Below are positions 15,975 through 25,105 of a DNA stretch of 64,000 bases, one piece after another. A program made the translations under genes and the position numbers. The notes under the pieces were generated by a model. It saw only the letters and a program-made list of their open reading frames with translations, had not been told where the DNA came from and made no database searches. Within the stretch, counting starts at the first letter, position 1, and each line of letters starts with the position of its first letter. The stretch covers positions 1 through 64,000 of the forward strand of contig NZ_QKVM01000016.1 in assembly GCF_003231305.1 (NCBI RefSeq), given 5' to 3'. The stretch comes from Pseudomonas sichuanensis (GTDB taxonomy: Bacteria; Pseudomonadota; Gammaproteobacteria; Pseudomonadales; Pseudomonadaceae).

Positions 15975-17219
15975 TTACTCGTAGCGCAACGCCATCGCCG
16001 GCTCGATCTGCGAGGCGCGATACGCCGGGTAGATCGTCGCCAGGAAGCTCATCACCAGGCCCGCCGTGCAGATCAGCGCCACGTCGCCCCACTGCAGCTC
16101 GGACGGCAGGCTGCTGATGAAGTAGATGTCGGACGTGAAGATGTGCTGGCCGCTGACCCGCTCCAGCCAACCGACCACCGCGCTGACGTTCAACGCCAGG
16201 GCCACCCCGAGCACACCGCCGAGCAGGGTGCCGACGATGCCGATCAGGCTGCCCTGGACCATGAAGGTGCCCATGATCTGCGCCGGGGTGGCGCCGATGG
16301 TGCGCAGGATGGCGATGTCCGCGCCCTTGTCGTTCACCACCATCACCAGGGTGGCGATGATGTTGAACGCCGCCACCGCGATGATCATCATCAGCAGCAG
16401 GCCGATCATGGTCTTTTCCATCTTCATGGCGCTGAACAGGCTGCCCTGGGTGTGCGACCAGTCATCGGCGCGGTAGCCATCACCCAGGCCTGCGGCAATG
16501 GCCTTGGACACCTGCGGCGCGGCATACAGGTCATGCAGCTTGAGGCGCACGCCCTGCACCTGGCCAGGGGCCCAGCGCTGCATCTCGCCGGCATCGGCGA
16601 TGTGGATGTAGGCCTGGGAGCCATCCAGTTCGGCGCCCACCTTGAAGATACCGACCACGGTCAGGCGCTGCATGCGCGGGGTGATGCCACCCGGCTCCTT
16701 GCTGACTTCGGGGACGATCAAGGTCAGCTTGTCACCGGTGTTCAGGCGAAAGCGCCGAGCCGTCAGCTCGCCGATGACCACCCCGTAGTCACCCGGCTGC
16801 AGCGCCTGCAGGCTGCCTTGGACGATGTGCTGGGTGACGATGGAGACCTTGGCTTCCTCGGCCGGGTCGATACCGGCGACCTGGATCGGCTGCATCGCCC
16901 CCCGGTACGACAGCATGCCTTCCATTTCGGTGATAGGCGCCGCGGCCATCACCGCCGGGTTGCCTTCGGCAGTGCCGGCGACCTTGCGCCAGTCATCCAG
17001 CGGCTGCACGCCAAGGATGGCGGCATGCGGCACCAGGCCGAGCACGCGCGAGCTCATCTCGCGCTGGAAGCCGTTCATCACCGACAACACCGTGATCATT
17101 GCCAGCACGCCAAGCGACAGCCCGATCATCGAGGTCATGGAGATGAACGAGATGAAGTGGTTGCGACGCTTGGCACGGGTGTAGCGAGCACCGATGAACA
17201 AGGACAAGGGTCTGAACAT
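15975..17219 (-). CDS. lolE: Lipoprotein-releasing ABC transporter permease LolE
   Basis: LolE is the membrane subunit that, with LolC and LolD, extracts lipoproteins from the inner membrane and hands them to LolA. The 414-residue protein has four TM segments: one after RRNHFISFISMTSMIGLSLG, a large periplasmic domain (about 50-265), and three more in the C-terminal MacB/FtsX-like domain (about 270-405), ending in MALRYE. It is strongly similar in layout to LolC at 17972. The E/C labels follow gene order and are less certain than the family. It is last in the lolCDE unit, 61 bp after lolD. Confidence 0.9.
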   Translation of the reverse strand: MFRPLSLFIGARYTRAKRRNHFISFISMTSMIGLSLGVLAMITVLSVMNGFQREMSSRVLGLVPHAAILGVQPLDDWRKVAGTAEGNPAVMAAAPITEMEGMLSYRGAMQPIQVAGIDPAEEAKVSIVTQHIVQGSLQALQPGDYGVVIGELTARRFRLNTGDKLTLIVPEVSKEPGGITPRMQRLTVVGIFKVGAELDGSQAYIHIADAGEMQRWAPGQVQGVRLKLHDLYAAPQVSKAIAAGLGDGYRADDWSHTQGSLFSAMKMEKTMIGLLLMMIIAVAAFNIIATLVMVVNDKGADIAILRTIGATPAQIMGTFMVQGSLIGIVGTLLGGVLGVALALNVSAVVGWLERVSGQHIFTSDIYFISSLPSELQWGDVALICTAGLVMSFLATIYPAYRASQIEPAMALRYE

Positions 17220-17248
17220 GAACCGGGATACCCAATATAAGTGTGAAC

Positions 17249-17270
17249 CGGGGCGCCTCAGGGCGCCCCG
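17249..17270. terminator. Stable hairpin between lolD and lolE
   Basis: A 9-bp GC stem (CGGGGCGCC/GGCGCCCCG) with a 4-nt loop. There is no T-run on the minus strand after it, so it is more likely an RNA-stability or attenuation element than a full terminator. Confidence 0.45.
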
Positions 17271-17280
17271 CGCAGGCGAT

Positions 17281-17964
17281 TCAGATCGCCACCAGGCGCC
17301 CGTCTTCCAGGCTCAGCACGCGGTCCATCTGGCGCGCCAGGTTGAGGTCGTGGGTCACCACCAGGAACGCGGTCTGCGATTGAGTGGACAGCTCGCGCAT
17401 CAGTTCCTGGATACCCAGGGCCGTGTGGTGGTCGAGGTTGCCGGTCGGCTCGTCGAGCATCACCAGGCCCGGGCGGTTGACCAGGGCGCGGGCGATCGCC
17501 ACGCGCTGGCGCTCACCGCCGGACAACTCGGCCGGCTTGTGATTCAGACGATGGCCCAGGCCGACGCGCTTGAGCAGCGCTTCAGCGCGCTCGCGGGCCT
17601 CGGCGATCGGCGTCTTGCCGATCAGCAGCGGCATGCAGGCGTTCTCCAGCGCGGTGAACTCTGCCAGCAGGTGGTGGAACTGGTAGACGAAGCCCAGCGC
17701 GCGGTTGCGCAGCAGCCCACGGGCACGCTCACCGAGCGCCGAGAGCTCTTCACCGGCCAGCCAGACACTGCCCTGGGTTGGCGTGTCGAGGCCGCCCAGC
17801 AGGTTGAGCAAGGTACTCTTGCCCGAACCCGAACTGCCGACGATGGCCACCCGCTCACCCGGGTGCAGCTCAAGGTTCAAGCCGGACAGCACCTGGACCG
17901 ACTCCGGGCCCTCGTCGTAGCTCTTGCCCAGGTTGCGGCAACTCAACACGGCTTTATCACTCAT
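17281..17964 (-). CDS. lolD: Lipoprotein-releasing ABC transporter ATPase LolD
   Basis: The 227-residue ATPase of LolCDE shows Walker [10 protein letters not shown], the signature LSGGERQR, Walker [13 protein letters not shown], and the H-loop VVTHD. The start at 17964 (MSDKAVLSC) gives the usual family length; an alternative ATG at 17979 (MSESRMSDK) overlaps the lolC stop by 8 bp and is possible. Either way lolC and lolD are tightly coupled. LolD drives release of outer-membrane lipoproteins from LolC/E. Confidence 0.93.
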   Translation of the reverse strand: MSDKAVLSCRNLGKSYDEGPESVQVLSGLNLELHPGERVAIVGSSGSGKSTLLNLLGGLDTPTQGSVWLAGEELSALGERARGLLRNRALGFVYQFHHLLAEFTALENACMPLLIGKTPIAEARERAEALLKRVGLGHRLNHKPAELSGGERQRVAIARALVNRPGLVMLDEPTGNLDHHTALGIQELMRELSTQSQTAFLVVTHDLNLARQMDRVLSLEDGRLVAI

Positions 17965-17971
17965 GCGCGAC

Positions 17972-19222
17972 TCACTCATAACGTAGCGCCTCTGCAGGCT
18001 GGGTGCGCGAGGCACGCCAGGCCGGGTACAGGGTGGCGAAGAAACTCAGGACCAATGCCGCACCGCAGACCATCCACACATCCTGTGCCTGGAGCTGCGA
18101 GGGCAGGTAATCGATGAAGTACACGTCGGCGTTGAGGAACTTGTGCCCGATCAGCGTCTCGATGCCGGCGATCGCCGCACTGACGTTGAGTGCGCCGAGG
18201 ATGCCGACGACCGCGCCGATCAGGGTGCCGACCACGCCGATCACCGTGCCCTGGACCATGAAGATGGCCATGATCTGGCCCGGCGTTGCGCCCAGGGTAC
18301 GCAGGATGGCGATGTCGCCGCGCTTGTCGTTGACCACCATCACCAGGGTGGAAATGATGTTGAACGCCGCCACCGCCACGATCAGCAGCAGCAACAGGCC
18401 GATCATGGATTTCTCCATGCGGATGGCCTGGTAGAGGTTGCCGTGGGTGCGGGTCCAGTCACGCGGATAGAACTCCTGCTCGCCCAGCTGCTGGGCGATG
18501 GCCCAGGCGGCACGCGGGGCCTGGAACAGGTCGTCGAACTTGAGGCGGATACCCTGGACCTGGTCGGATTTCCAGCGGTGCAGGCGCGACAGGTCGGCAA
18601 TGTTGGTGAGGCCGAGGTAACCGTCGATCTCGCCGGCGCCGACATGGAAGATGCCGACCACGGTGAAGCGCTTCATGCGCGGGAACATGCCCGCCGGCGT
18701 GACGCTGACTTCGGGGGCGACAAAGGTCAGCTTGTCGCCGATGCCGACGCCAAGCTTCTGCGCGGCCTTGTCGCCGATCATGATGCCCCACTCGCCCGGT
18801 GCCAGCTTGTCGAGGCTGCCATCGAGCACGAACTTGTCGATGATCGACACTTCACGCTCGCGCGCCGGGTCCACGCCATTGAGCAGCACTTTCTGCACCT
18901 TGCCTTCGTGCGTCAGCAGGCCCTGCATCTGGGTGAAAGGCGCAACCGCCAACACCTGCGGATTCTGCTTTACTTTGGAGGCAAGGCCCTGCCAGTCGTC
19001 AATCGGCTGACCGGTCTCCAGCGTGGCATGGGGGATCATCCCCAGCACGCGGGTACGCATCTCGTGATCGAAGCCGTTCATGACCGACAACACCACGATC
19101 ATCACCACCACGCCCAGGGCGAGGCCGATCATCGAAGTGAGTGAAATGAACGAGACAAAGTGATTGCGACGTTTGGCACGGGTGTAACGCGTACCAATGA
19201 ATACGAAAAGAGGTCTGAACAT
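17972..19222 (-). CDS. lolC: Lipoprotein-releasing ABC transporter permease LolC
   Basis: A 416-residue permease, first gene of the lolCDE unit. TM1 lies at about 24-46 after the cytoplasmic [19 protein letters not shown] motif, the periplasmic domain at about 50-270, and TM2-4 in the C-terminal FtsX-like domain with the conserved [30 protein letters not shown]. It ends in EALRYE, the same ending as LolE, reflecting duplication. It is divergent from a PilZ gene across 93 bp that contain an 8-bp inverted repeat (TACGGCGG at 19270 / CCGCCGTA at 19294). Confidence 0.92.
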   Translation of the reverse strand: MFRPLFVFIGTRYTRAKRRNHFVSFISLTSMIGLALGVVVMIVVLSVMNGFDHEMRTRVLGMIPHATLETGQPIDDWQGLASKVKQNPQVLAVAPFTQMQGLLTHEGKVQKVLLNGVDPAREREVSIIDKFVLDGSLDKLAPGEWGIMIGDKAAQKLGVGIGDKLTFVAPEVSVTPAGMFPRMKRFTVVGIFHVGAGEIDGYLGLTNIADLSRLHRWKSDQVQGIRLKFDDLFQAPRAAWAIAQQLGEQEFYPRDWTRTHGNLYQAIRMEKSMIGLLLLLIVAVAAFNIISTLVMVVNDKRGDIAILRTLGATPGQIMAIFMVQGTVIGVVGTLIGAVVGILGALNVSAAIAGIETLIGHKFLNADVYFIDYLPSQLQAQDVWMVCGAALVLSFFATLYPAWRASRTQPAEALRYE

Positions 19223-19315
19223 GTCGGGGCTTGTTCGGATGAAAGGGAACGTCCTTGTGGCGATGCGCCTACGGCGGCTTTACACTCGGACCACCGCCGT
19301 AACCTTGGGTTCGCC

Positions 19316-19900
19316 ATGACGACATTAGACGAAGAAGATCGCCGCGAATACTACCGCATCGAAGATCGGATCGCACTTCAAATCAGCCCACTCAGCGCGG
19401 CCGAAGCCCTTGAGACAGAACTGTTGCAGGATGATTCAGAGCTGTTCAACCTGCTCAGCGAACTGCACTTGTCCGACTTCGAGTCGCAACACCTGCTGCG
19501 TCAGCTGAGTGAGAAGGACCGCACCCTCGCCGCCTTCCTGCGCGCCCAGAACAAACGCCTCGACCTGCTCAGCGCCGTGGTCGCGCAAACCCTGCTCGGC
19601 GAAGTCGGCCAACCGCAGCCGGTGATCATTTCCGAAGGCGGCATCGAGTTCACCCAGCGGCAACCGATCAGCGCCGGCACCCGGGTGAAAGTGAAGATGG
19701 TCCTGATGCCCCGCGCCCATGGCTTGCTGCTGCGCGGCCGCGTCACCCATTGCGACCCGCGCCCCGATGGCAGCTTCGAGGTAGGCACCGAGTTCATCGA
19801 CATGACCGACGCCCAGCGCCAGCTGCTGGCGCGCTACATCCTGCAGCGCCAGCAACAGCAGCGGCGCCAGGCACTGGAACAGAACAACCCCGCCTCCTGA
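19316..19900 (+). CDS. PilZ domain protein with N-terminal helical region
   Basis: A 194-residue cytoplasmic protein. The RxxxR c-di-GMP motif is in DRREYYRIED (R9-R13) at the very N-terminus; a helical stretch (about 35-95, LSELHLSDFESQHLLRQLSEKDRTLAAFL) is inserted before the rest of the beta barrel (about 97-180). In place of the usual (D/N)xSxxG there is IISEGG, so ligand binding may be altered. The start at 19316 is chosen because it puts RxxxR in its normal position. It ends 31 bp before the glycerophosphodiesterase gene and may be co-transcribed with it. Confidence 0.85.
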   Translation: MTTLDEEDRREYYRIEDRIALQISPLSAAEALETELLQDDSELFNLLSELHLSDFESQHLLRQLSEKDRTLAAFLRAQNKRLDLLSAVVAQTLLGEVGQPQPVIISEGGIEFTQRQPISAGTRVKVKMVLMPRAHGLLLRGRVTHCDPRPDGSFEVGTEFIDMTDAQRQLLARYILQRQQQQRRQALEQNNPAS

Positions 19901-19931
19901 GCCATTTTTTCTCTGATTTGAAGGAACGAAC

Positions 19932-20648
19932 GTGACCCTGATCTATGGCCATCGCGGCGCCAAGGGCGAAGCCCCCGAGAACACCCTGACCAGCTTCCGC
20001 CAATGCCTGTCCCACGGCGTGAACCGCTGTGAACTCGACTTGCACCTGTCGGCCGACAACGAACTGATGGTGATCCACGACCCTACGCTCAAGCGCACCA
20101 CCGGCCGGCGCGGCAAGGTGGTCGAGCACCCGGCAGCCGACCTGGTCACCTACGACGCGCGCCAGGGCGGCCCGGGCCACGTGCAGCCTTGCACCATCCC
20201 GCGCCTGGAAGAGCTGTTCGAGAAATGCCCGTTCGAGCATTGGCAACTTGAAGTGAAAAGCGCCTCGCGCACCCGCGCCGCCACCACCGTGCTGGCGATT
20301 CGCGAACTGGCCCAGCAGTACGGTCTGCTGGACAAGGTCACCATCACCTCGAGCTCACGGGAAGTGCTGGGCGCCGCCCAGGAACTGGTGCCCGACGTGA
20401 AGCGCGGCCTGGTGGCCGAATACGCCTGGCTCGACCCATTGAAGGTCGCACAGAACTACGGTTGCGAGATGCTGGCGTTGAACTGGACGCTGTGCACCCC
20501 CGAGCGCCTGATCAAGGCACAGCGCCAGGGCTTGCACGTGTCGGTGTGGACGGTCAACGAACCGGCACTGATGCGCCGGCTCGCTGATTTTGGCGTGGAC
20601 AGCCTGATTACAGACTTTCCCGGTTTGGCCAAGACCACCCTCGGGTAG
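19932..20648 (+). CDS. Glycerophosphodiester phosphodiesterase, cytoplasmic UgpQ type
   Basis: Hydrolyses glycerophosphodiesters to glycerol-3-phosphate and an alcohol. The 238-residue GDPD domain shows YGHRGAKGEAPENTLTSF (general acid/base His, N-terminal), ELDLHLSADNELMVIHDPTLKRTT (metal ligands and second catalytic His) and a C-terminal VWTVNEP. There is no signal peptide, so it is the cytoplasmic form. A GTG start at 19932 follows AAGGAACGAAC. It converges on sthA with 48 bp between stops. Confidence 0.93.
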   Translation: MTLIYGHRGAKGEAPENTLTSFRQCLSHGVNRCELDLHLSADNELMVIHDPTLKRTTGRRGKVVEHPAADLVTYDARQGGPGHVQPCTIPRLEELFEKCPFEHWQLEVKSASRTRAATTVLAIRELAQQYGLLDKVTITSSSREVLGAAQELVPDVKRGLVAEYAWLDPLKVAQNYGCEMLALNWTLCTPERLIKAQRQGLHVSVWTVNEPALMRRLADFGVDSLITDFPGLAKTTLG

Positions 20649-20696
20649 GGCTGAAATCGGTCTCCCCGACCGGCTCAGGCCACCGGCCGGAGCCGC

Positions 20697-22091
20697 TCAA
20701 AAAAGCCGGTTCAGACCGTCGTAGGCAGCTACCCGATAGGCTTCGGCCATGGTCGGGTAGTTGAAGGTGGTGTTGACGAAGTACTTCAGATTGTTCTGCT
20801 CACCCGGCTGGTTCATGATCGCCTGGCCGATGTGGACGATCTCCGAGGCCTGGTAGCCGAAGCAGTGCACGCCGAGGATCTCCAGGGTTTCGCGGTGGAA
20901 CAGGATCTTCAGCATGCCTTGCGGCTCACCGGCGATTTGCGCGCGGGCCATGCTCTTGAAGAAGGCCTTGCCCACTTCGTACGGCACCTTGGCCTGGGTC
21001 AGTTCCTGCTCGTTCTTGCCGATCGAGCTGATCTCCGGAATGGTGTAGATGCCGGTGGGCACGTCATCGACGAAGCGCCAGCTGCCGTTGTCGACGATGC
21101 TGCCAGCGGCGGAGCGGCCCTGGTCGTGGGCGGCACTGGCCAGGCTCGGCCAGCCGATCACGTCACCGGCGCCGTAGATGTTCGGCACGCTGGTGCGGTA
21201 GCTCTTGTCGACTTCGATCTGGCCACGGCTGTTGACCTTGATACCGATGTTTTCCAGGCCCAACTTGTCGGTGTTGCCGGTACGGCCGTTGCACCACAGC
21301 AAGGCGTCGGCCTTGATCTTCTTGCCCGACTTCAGGTGCAGGATCACCCCGTTGTCCAGCCCTTCAACCCGGTCGTACTCCTCGTTGTGGCGTACGGTGA
21401 TGTTGTTGTTGCTGAAGTGATAGCTCAGCGCCTGGGAGATCTCCGAGTCGAGGAAGCTCAGCAGTTGGCCACGGTTGTCGACCAGCTCCACCAGCACGCC
21501 CAGGCCGCTGAAGATCGAGGCGTATTCGCAACCGATCACCCCGGCACCATAGACGATCAGCTTGCGCGGGGTGTGGCTGAGGCTGAGGATGGTGTCGCTG
21601 TCGTAGACGCGCGGGTGGTGGAAGTCGATGTCGGCCGGGCGGTACGGGCGCGAGCCGGTGGCAATGATGATCTGCTTGGCGTTGAGCTTCTCGACCACGC
21701 CGTTGGGGCAGACCACTTCGACGGTCTGCTCGTCGGCGAAGCTGCCGGTGCCGGTGAACACGTCGACGCGGTTACGGGCGTAGTAGCCGGTACGCGAGGC
21801 GACCTGCTTGCTGATCACCTTCTCGGCGCTCTTGAGCACGTCGGGGAACGAGAACCAGCGCGGTTCGCCGATGGCGCGGAACATCGGGTTGGTGTTGAAC
21901 TGCATGATCTGCCGCACGGAGTGACGCAGCGCCTTGGACGGGATGGTGCCCAGGTGGGTGCAGTTGCCGCCGACCTGGCGACGGCTGTCGACCATGGCCA
22001 CCTTGCGCCCTGCTTTGGCGGCGTTCATTGCCGCGCCTTCTCCGGCCGGGCCGGAACCCAGCACCACTACGTCGTAGTTGTAGACAGCCAT
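20697..22091 (-). CDS. sthA: Soluble pyridine nucleotide transhydrogenase
   Basis: A FAD enzyme that transfers hydride between NADPH and NAD+, balancing redox pools without a proton gradient. The 464 residues have the FAD site [20 protein letters not shown] near the N-terminus, a modified redox loop [17 protein letters not shown] in which the second cysteine of lipoamide-dehydrogenase relatives is Thr (typical of SthA), the NAD(P) site [15 protein letters not shown] and the dimerisation domain with [13 protein letters not shown]. The start at 22091 ([10 protein letters not shown]) is the conserved one; the 32 codons upstream are not. It is transcribed alone. Confidence 0.96.
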   Translation of the reverse strand: MAVYNYDVVVLGSGPAGEGAAMNAAKAGRKVAMVDSRRQVGGNCTHLGTIPSKALRHSVRQIMQFNTNPMFRAIGEPRWFSFPDVLKSAEKVISKQVASRTGYYARNRVDVFTGTGSFADEQTVEVVCPNGVVEKLNAKQIIIATGSRPYRPADIDFHHPRVYDSDTILSLSHTPRKLIVYGAGVIGCEYASIFSGLGVLVELVDNRGQLLSFLDSEISQALSYHFSNNNITVRHNEEYDRVEGLDNGVILHLKSGKKIKADALLWCNGRTGNTDKLGLENIGIKVNSRGQIEVDKSYRTSVPNIYGAGDVIGWPSLASAAHDQGRSAAGSIVDNGSWRFVDDVPTGIYTIPEISSIGKNEQELTQAKVPYEVGKAFFKSMARAQIAGEPQGMLKILFHRETLEILGVHCFGYQASEIVHIGQAIMNQPGEQNNLKYFVNTTFNYPTMAEAYRVAAYDGLNRLF

Positions 22092-22294
22092 GCGTACTCC
22101 TTCAGAACTGGCCCGCCGGCCGGTTGGCCGCGGGGCGCGATCATGTCGCCTTAGCGCCATGAGAAAATTCGGGTGCAGTCTAATCAAGCGTGAACGCCGC
22201 GCACATTAACCCTTGGTCGCGTCGTAGGCCACTTTTGCCTGCACTACATGTGGTTTCACCGAATCCATGGTGGCGATCATCCGTGGCTTGCCTT

Positions 22295-23326
22295 TCACTC
22301 GCCTTTCAGCGCCCGCTCGAACGCCGGGGTGGAACGGGAGACGAAACCACCTTCGGCCCGAGTCACCAGCACCGCGGCGATGCCTTGGGCGATGGCGAAG
22401 TCCCAGCCCTGCTGCGGCCCCAGGATCAACAACAGGGTCGAGTAGCCGTCGGCCAGCAAGGCCGAGGCGTCGAGCACGGTCACCGACGCCAGGTCATGTT
22501 CGACCGGGCGCCCGAGGCGGGCATCGAAGGTGTGCGAATAGCGCCGGCCATTGTCCTCGAAATACTGCCGATAGTCACCCGAGGTCGACACCGCCAGCCC
22601 TTGCACGGCAATGACCTGGCGGGCGACCTGGCGATCTTCGCGGGGCAGCTCCAGGGCCACCCGCCAGGGGCTGCCATCGGGCTTGCGACCTACGGCCTTG
22701 AGCTCGCCGGTGGCCTCGGCGAGGAAGCTGTCGATGCCCATCCTTTGCAGGTGCGCAGCGATCAGGTCGACCGCATGGCCGGCGGCGATGCTGTTGAAAT
22801 CCAGTTCGATCGGCGCGTCCTTGCACAGGTTTTCGCCCTCGATGCGCAAGTGGCGGTAGCCAACCCGCTGGCGTGCCAGGGCCTGCGCCTGCGCATCCGG
22901 CACGTGCAGCGCGCGGGCCTGCGGGCCAAAGCCCCAGAGGTCCAGCAGCGGCTCGACGGTGAGGTCGTAGGCGCCTTGGCTCTGCTCGGCCAGGCGCTGG
23001 GCGAAGGTGACCAGTTCGAGCATGTCGGCATCGACGGGCAGGCACTGGTTGGCCGGCAACTGGTTGAAGCGGCTGACGGTGGAGTCACCGCGGTAGGTGG
23101 AGTAATGCGCGTCGATGGCCTGCAGGATGCTTTCGACGGCCGCCTGCACCTGCTCCGGTGCCGGGCCGCCGGCCTGGCGCACGTACTGGATGCTGTAGCT
23201 GCTGCCCATGGTCGGGCCGCCGAAGCGTTCGAGGGTGGGCGACGGGTCACAGGCTGACAGCAACAGCAGGATGAACAGAAGCACGATGCGCAAATTGAAT
23301 GTCTCGATAGTCAGGGCCGACCTCAT
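22295..23326 (-). CDS. apbE: FAD:protein FMN transferase ApbE, lipoprotein
   Basis: Attaches FMN covalently to threonine in target proteins such as NQR or RNF subunits, in the periplasm. The 343-residue product starts with a lipoprotein signal whose lipobox is LLSAC (Cys26), then FGGPTMGSSYSIQYV, the FAD-contacting ELDFNSIAAGHAVDLIA, VSTSGDYRQYF and the Mg site HTFDARLGRPV. The ATG at 23326 lies inside a REP arm, and no convincing ribosome-binding site precedes it; an in-frame downstream start is possible. No recognisable target gene is adjacent. Confidence 0.92.
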   Translation of the reverse strand: MRSALTIETFNLRIVLLFILLLLSACDPSPTLERFGGPTMGSSYSIQYVRQAGGPAPEQVQAAVESILQAIDAHYSTYRGDSTVSRFNQLPANQCLPVDADMLELVTFAQRLAEQSQGAYDLTVEPLLDLWGFGPQARALHVPDAQAQALARQRVGYRHLRIEGENLCKDAPIELDFNSIAAGHAVDLIAAHLQRMGIDSFLAEATGELKAVGRKPDGSPWRVALELPREDRQVARQVIAVQGLAVSTSGDYRQYFEDNGRRYSHTFDARLGRPVEHDLASVTVLDASALLADGYSTLLLILGPQQGWDFAIAQGIAAVLVTRAEGGFVSRSTPAFERALKGE

Positions 23327-23391
23327 CGCGGGGCAAGCCCGCTCCCACGCCGATCGCGGGACACCTCGTGGGAGCGGGCTTGCCCCGCGAT
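23325..23391. repeat. REP pair overlapping the apbE start
   Basis: Exact 25-bp inverse arms at 23325-23349 and 23367-23391. The left arm touches the apbE start codon, so this stem-loop forms just before the gene and could block translation or readthrough from gap. Confidence 0.9.
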
Positions 23392-23422
23392 AAGGCCATT
23401 ACAAAAACACCAATGCCAGGCG

Positions 23423-23456
23423 AAAAAAAACGGGAACCCGAAGGTTCCCGTTTTTT
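23423..23456. terminator. Strong bidirectional terminator after gap
   Basis: A perfect 10-bp stem AACGGGAACC-CGAA-GGTTCCCGTT with A8 on one side and T6 on the other. On the minus strand it ends gap transcription. Confidence 0.92.
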
Positions 23457-23474
23457 CAACGCATTACAAGCGGA

Positions 23475-24938
23475 TCAGCGTGGAAACGCTGGCGGGTTCA
23501 CACCGGCCATGTCTTCCATCACACGAACCACCTGGCAGCTGTAGCCGAACTCGTTGTCGTACCAGACGTACAGGACAACGCGGTTGTCGCTGCAGATGGT
23601 CGCTTCAGCGTCGACCACACCGGCGTGGCGCGAACCGACGAAGTCGGTGGAAACCACTTCCTGGGAGCTCACGTAGTCGATCTGCTTGTGCAGTTCGGAG
23701 TGCATGGCGGTCTGGCGCAGGTACTCGTTGAGCTCCTCGCGGTTGGTGGCCTTCTCAAGGTTCAGGTTGAGGATGGCCATCGACACGTTCGGCGTCGGCA
23801 CGCGGATCGCGTTGCCGGTCAGCTTGCCCTTGAGCACTGGCAGTGCCTTGGCGGCAGCGGTGGCAGCACCGGTTTCGGTGATGACCATGTTCAGCGGCGC
23901 GGCACGGCCACGGCGGCTGCCCTTGTGGAAGTTGTCGATCAGGTTCTGGTCGTTGGTGAACGAGTGAACGGTTTCGACGTGGCCGTTGACGATGCCGTAC
24001 TGGTCGTTGATGGCCTTGAGCACCGGCACGATGGCGTTGGTGGTGCAGGAAGCAGCGGAGATGATCTTGTCATCGGCGCTGATGTCGCCATGGTTGATGC
24101 CGTGCACGATGTTCTTCAGCGCGCCCTTGCCCGGTGCGGTGAGGATCACGCGGGCAGCGCCCGGGCAGGCCAGGTGCTGGCCCAGGCCGTCGGCGTCACG
24201 CCATACGCCGGTGTTGTCGACGATCAGTGCATCCTTGATGCCGTACTGGGTGTAGTCGACTTCGCTCGGGCTCTTGGCGTAGATCACCTGGATCAGGTTG
24301 CCGTTGGCGGTGATGGTGTTGTTGGCTTCGTCGATGGTGATGGTGCCATCGAACGGGCCGTGCACCGAGTCACGGCGCAGCAGGCTGGCGCGCTTGACCA
24401 GGTCGTTTTCGGCGCCCTTGCGCACGACGATGGCGCGCAGGCGCAGGCCGTCGCCGCCACCGGTCTTCTCGATCAGGATGCGCGCCAGCAGGCGGCCGAT
24501 ACGGCCGAAGCCGTACAGCACGACGTCGGTGCCCTTGCGTGCGGAGGCGTTCTGCTGACCGACCACATCGGCCAATTCTTCACGCACGAACTGCTCGGCA
24601 GTGCGGCCATTGCCTTCCTGCTTGAACTTGTTGGCCAGCTTGCCCAGGTCAACCGAAGCGGCGCCCAGTTTCAGCTCGCTCATGGCCTTGAGCAGGGGGA
24701 ATGTCTCGTGGACGGACAGTTCGGTTTCGTCGGTCTGACGGTGACGCGCAAAGCGGTGGGCCTTGAGAATCGAGATAACCGAACGGTTGATCAGGCTGCG
24801 GCCATAGATCGAGCTCACCACATTGTTGTTGCGGTAGAGCTGACCGATAAGCGGGATCATCGCTTCAGCCAGGGCTTCACGATCGATCCACTCACCAAGA
24901 CACTGGTCGGGCTTCTGAGTCACGGTAACCTTCCACAT
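23475..24938 (-). CDS. gap: Glyceraldehyde-3-phosphate dehydrogenase, N-terminally extended type
   Basis: A 487-residue protein: about 130 extra N-terminal residues (MWKVTVTQKPDQCLGEWIDRE...) precede a complete GAPDH. The NAD-binding start is VVLYGFGRIGRLLARILIE, the catalytic cysteine is in SAASCTTN, and YVWYDNEFGYSCQVVRVME ends the catalytic domain. This long form is the one found in Pseudomonas next to mfd and usually treated as the gluconeogenic or NADP-preferring isozyme; that preference is inferred from the family. The ATG at 24938 is preferred over the TTG four codons upstream. A sigma-70-like promoter lies at 24963-24991. Confidence 0.94.
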   Translation of the reverse strand: MWKVTVTQKPDQCLGEWIDREALAEAMIPLIGQLYRNNNVVSSIYGRSLINRSVISILKAHRFARHRQTDETELSVHETFPLLKAMSELKLGAASVDLGKLANKFKQEGNGRTAEQFVREELADVVGQQNASARKGTDVVLYGFGRIGRLLARILIEKTGGGDGLRLRAIVVRKGAENDLVKRASLLRRDSVHGPFDGTITIDEANNTITANGNLIQVIYAKSPSEVDYTQYGIKDALIVDNTGVWRDADGLGQHLACPGAARVILTAPGKGALKNIVHGINHGDISADDKIISAASCTTNAIVPVLKAINDQYGIVNGHVETVHSFTNDQNLIDNFHKGSRRGRAAPLNMVITETGAATAAAKALPVLKGKLTGNAIRVPTPNVSMAILNLNLEKATNREELNEYLRQTAMHSELHKQIDYVSSQEVVSTDFVGSRHAGVVDAEATICSDNRVVLYVWYDNEFGYSCQVVRVMEDMAGVNPPAFPR

Positions 24939-24962
24939 GTAGGGGAACAAAAAAGGGGCTAC

Positions 24963-24991
24963 ATTATGACGCCCCGCGGCGTATCGGGCAA
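24963..24991 (-). promoter_or_regulatory. Sigma-70-type promoter of gap
   Basis: On the minus strand TTGCCC (24991-24986), 17-bp spacer, CATAAT (24968-24963). The predicted transcript has a leader of only about 18 nt. Confidence 0.55.
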
Positions 24992-25039
24992 TGAGCGCCT
25001 GTCGCCGGCCACAAGCCCCGTCGCCACGCCCTTTCGAGC

Positions 25040-25068
25040 CTGACAGCGCGCCCGCTCACCGGTACAAT
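25040..25068 (+). promoter_or_regulatory. Sigma-70-type promoter of mfd
   Basis: CTGACA (25040-25045), 17-bp spacer, TACAAT (25063-25068): five of six matches in each box at ideal spacing. The GTG start is 38 bp downstream. Confidence 0.65.
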
Positions 25069-25105
25069 CGACCTCTTTGCCGCAACGCTTGGAGTCCGAT
25101 CTCCC

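Noticed and set aside
20641..20700. Terminator between the glycerophosphodiesterase and sthA
   Set aside because: A CGGCTC/GAGCCG stem exists but the loop is long and neither strand has a T-run after it.
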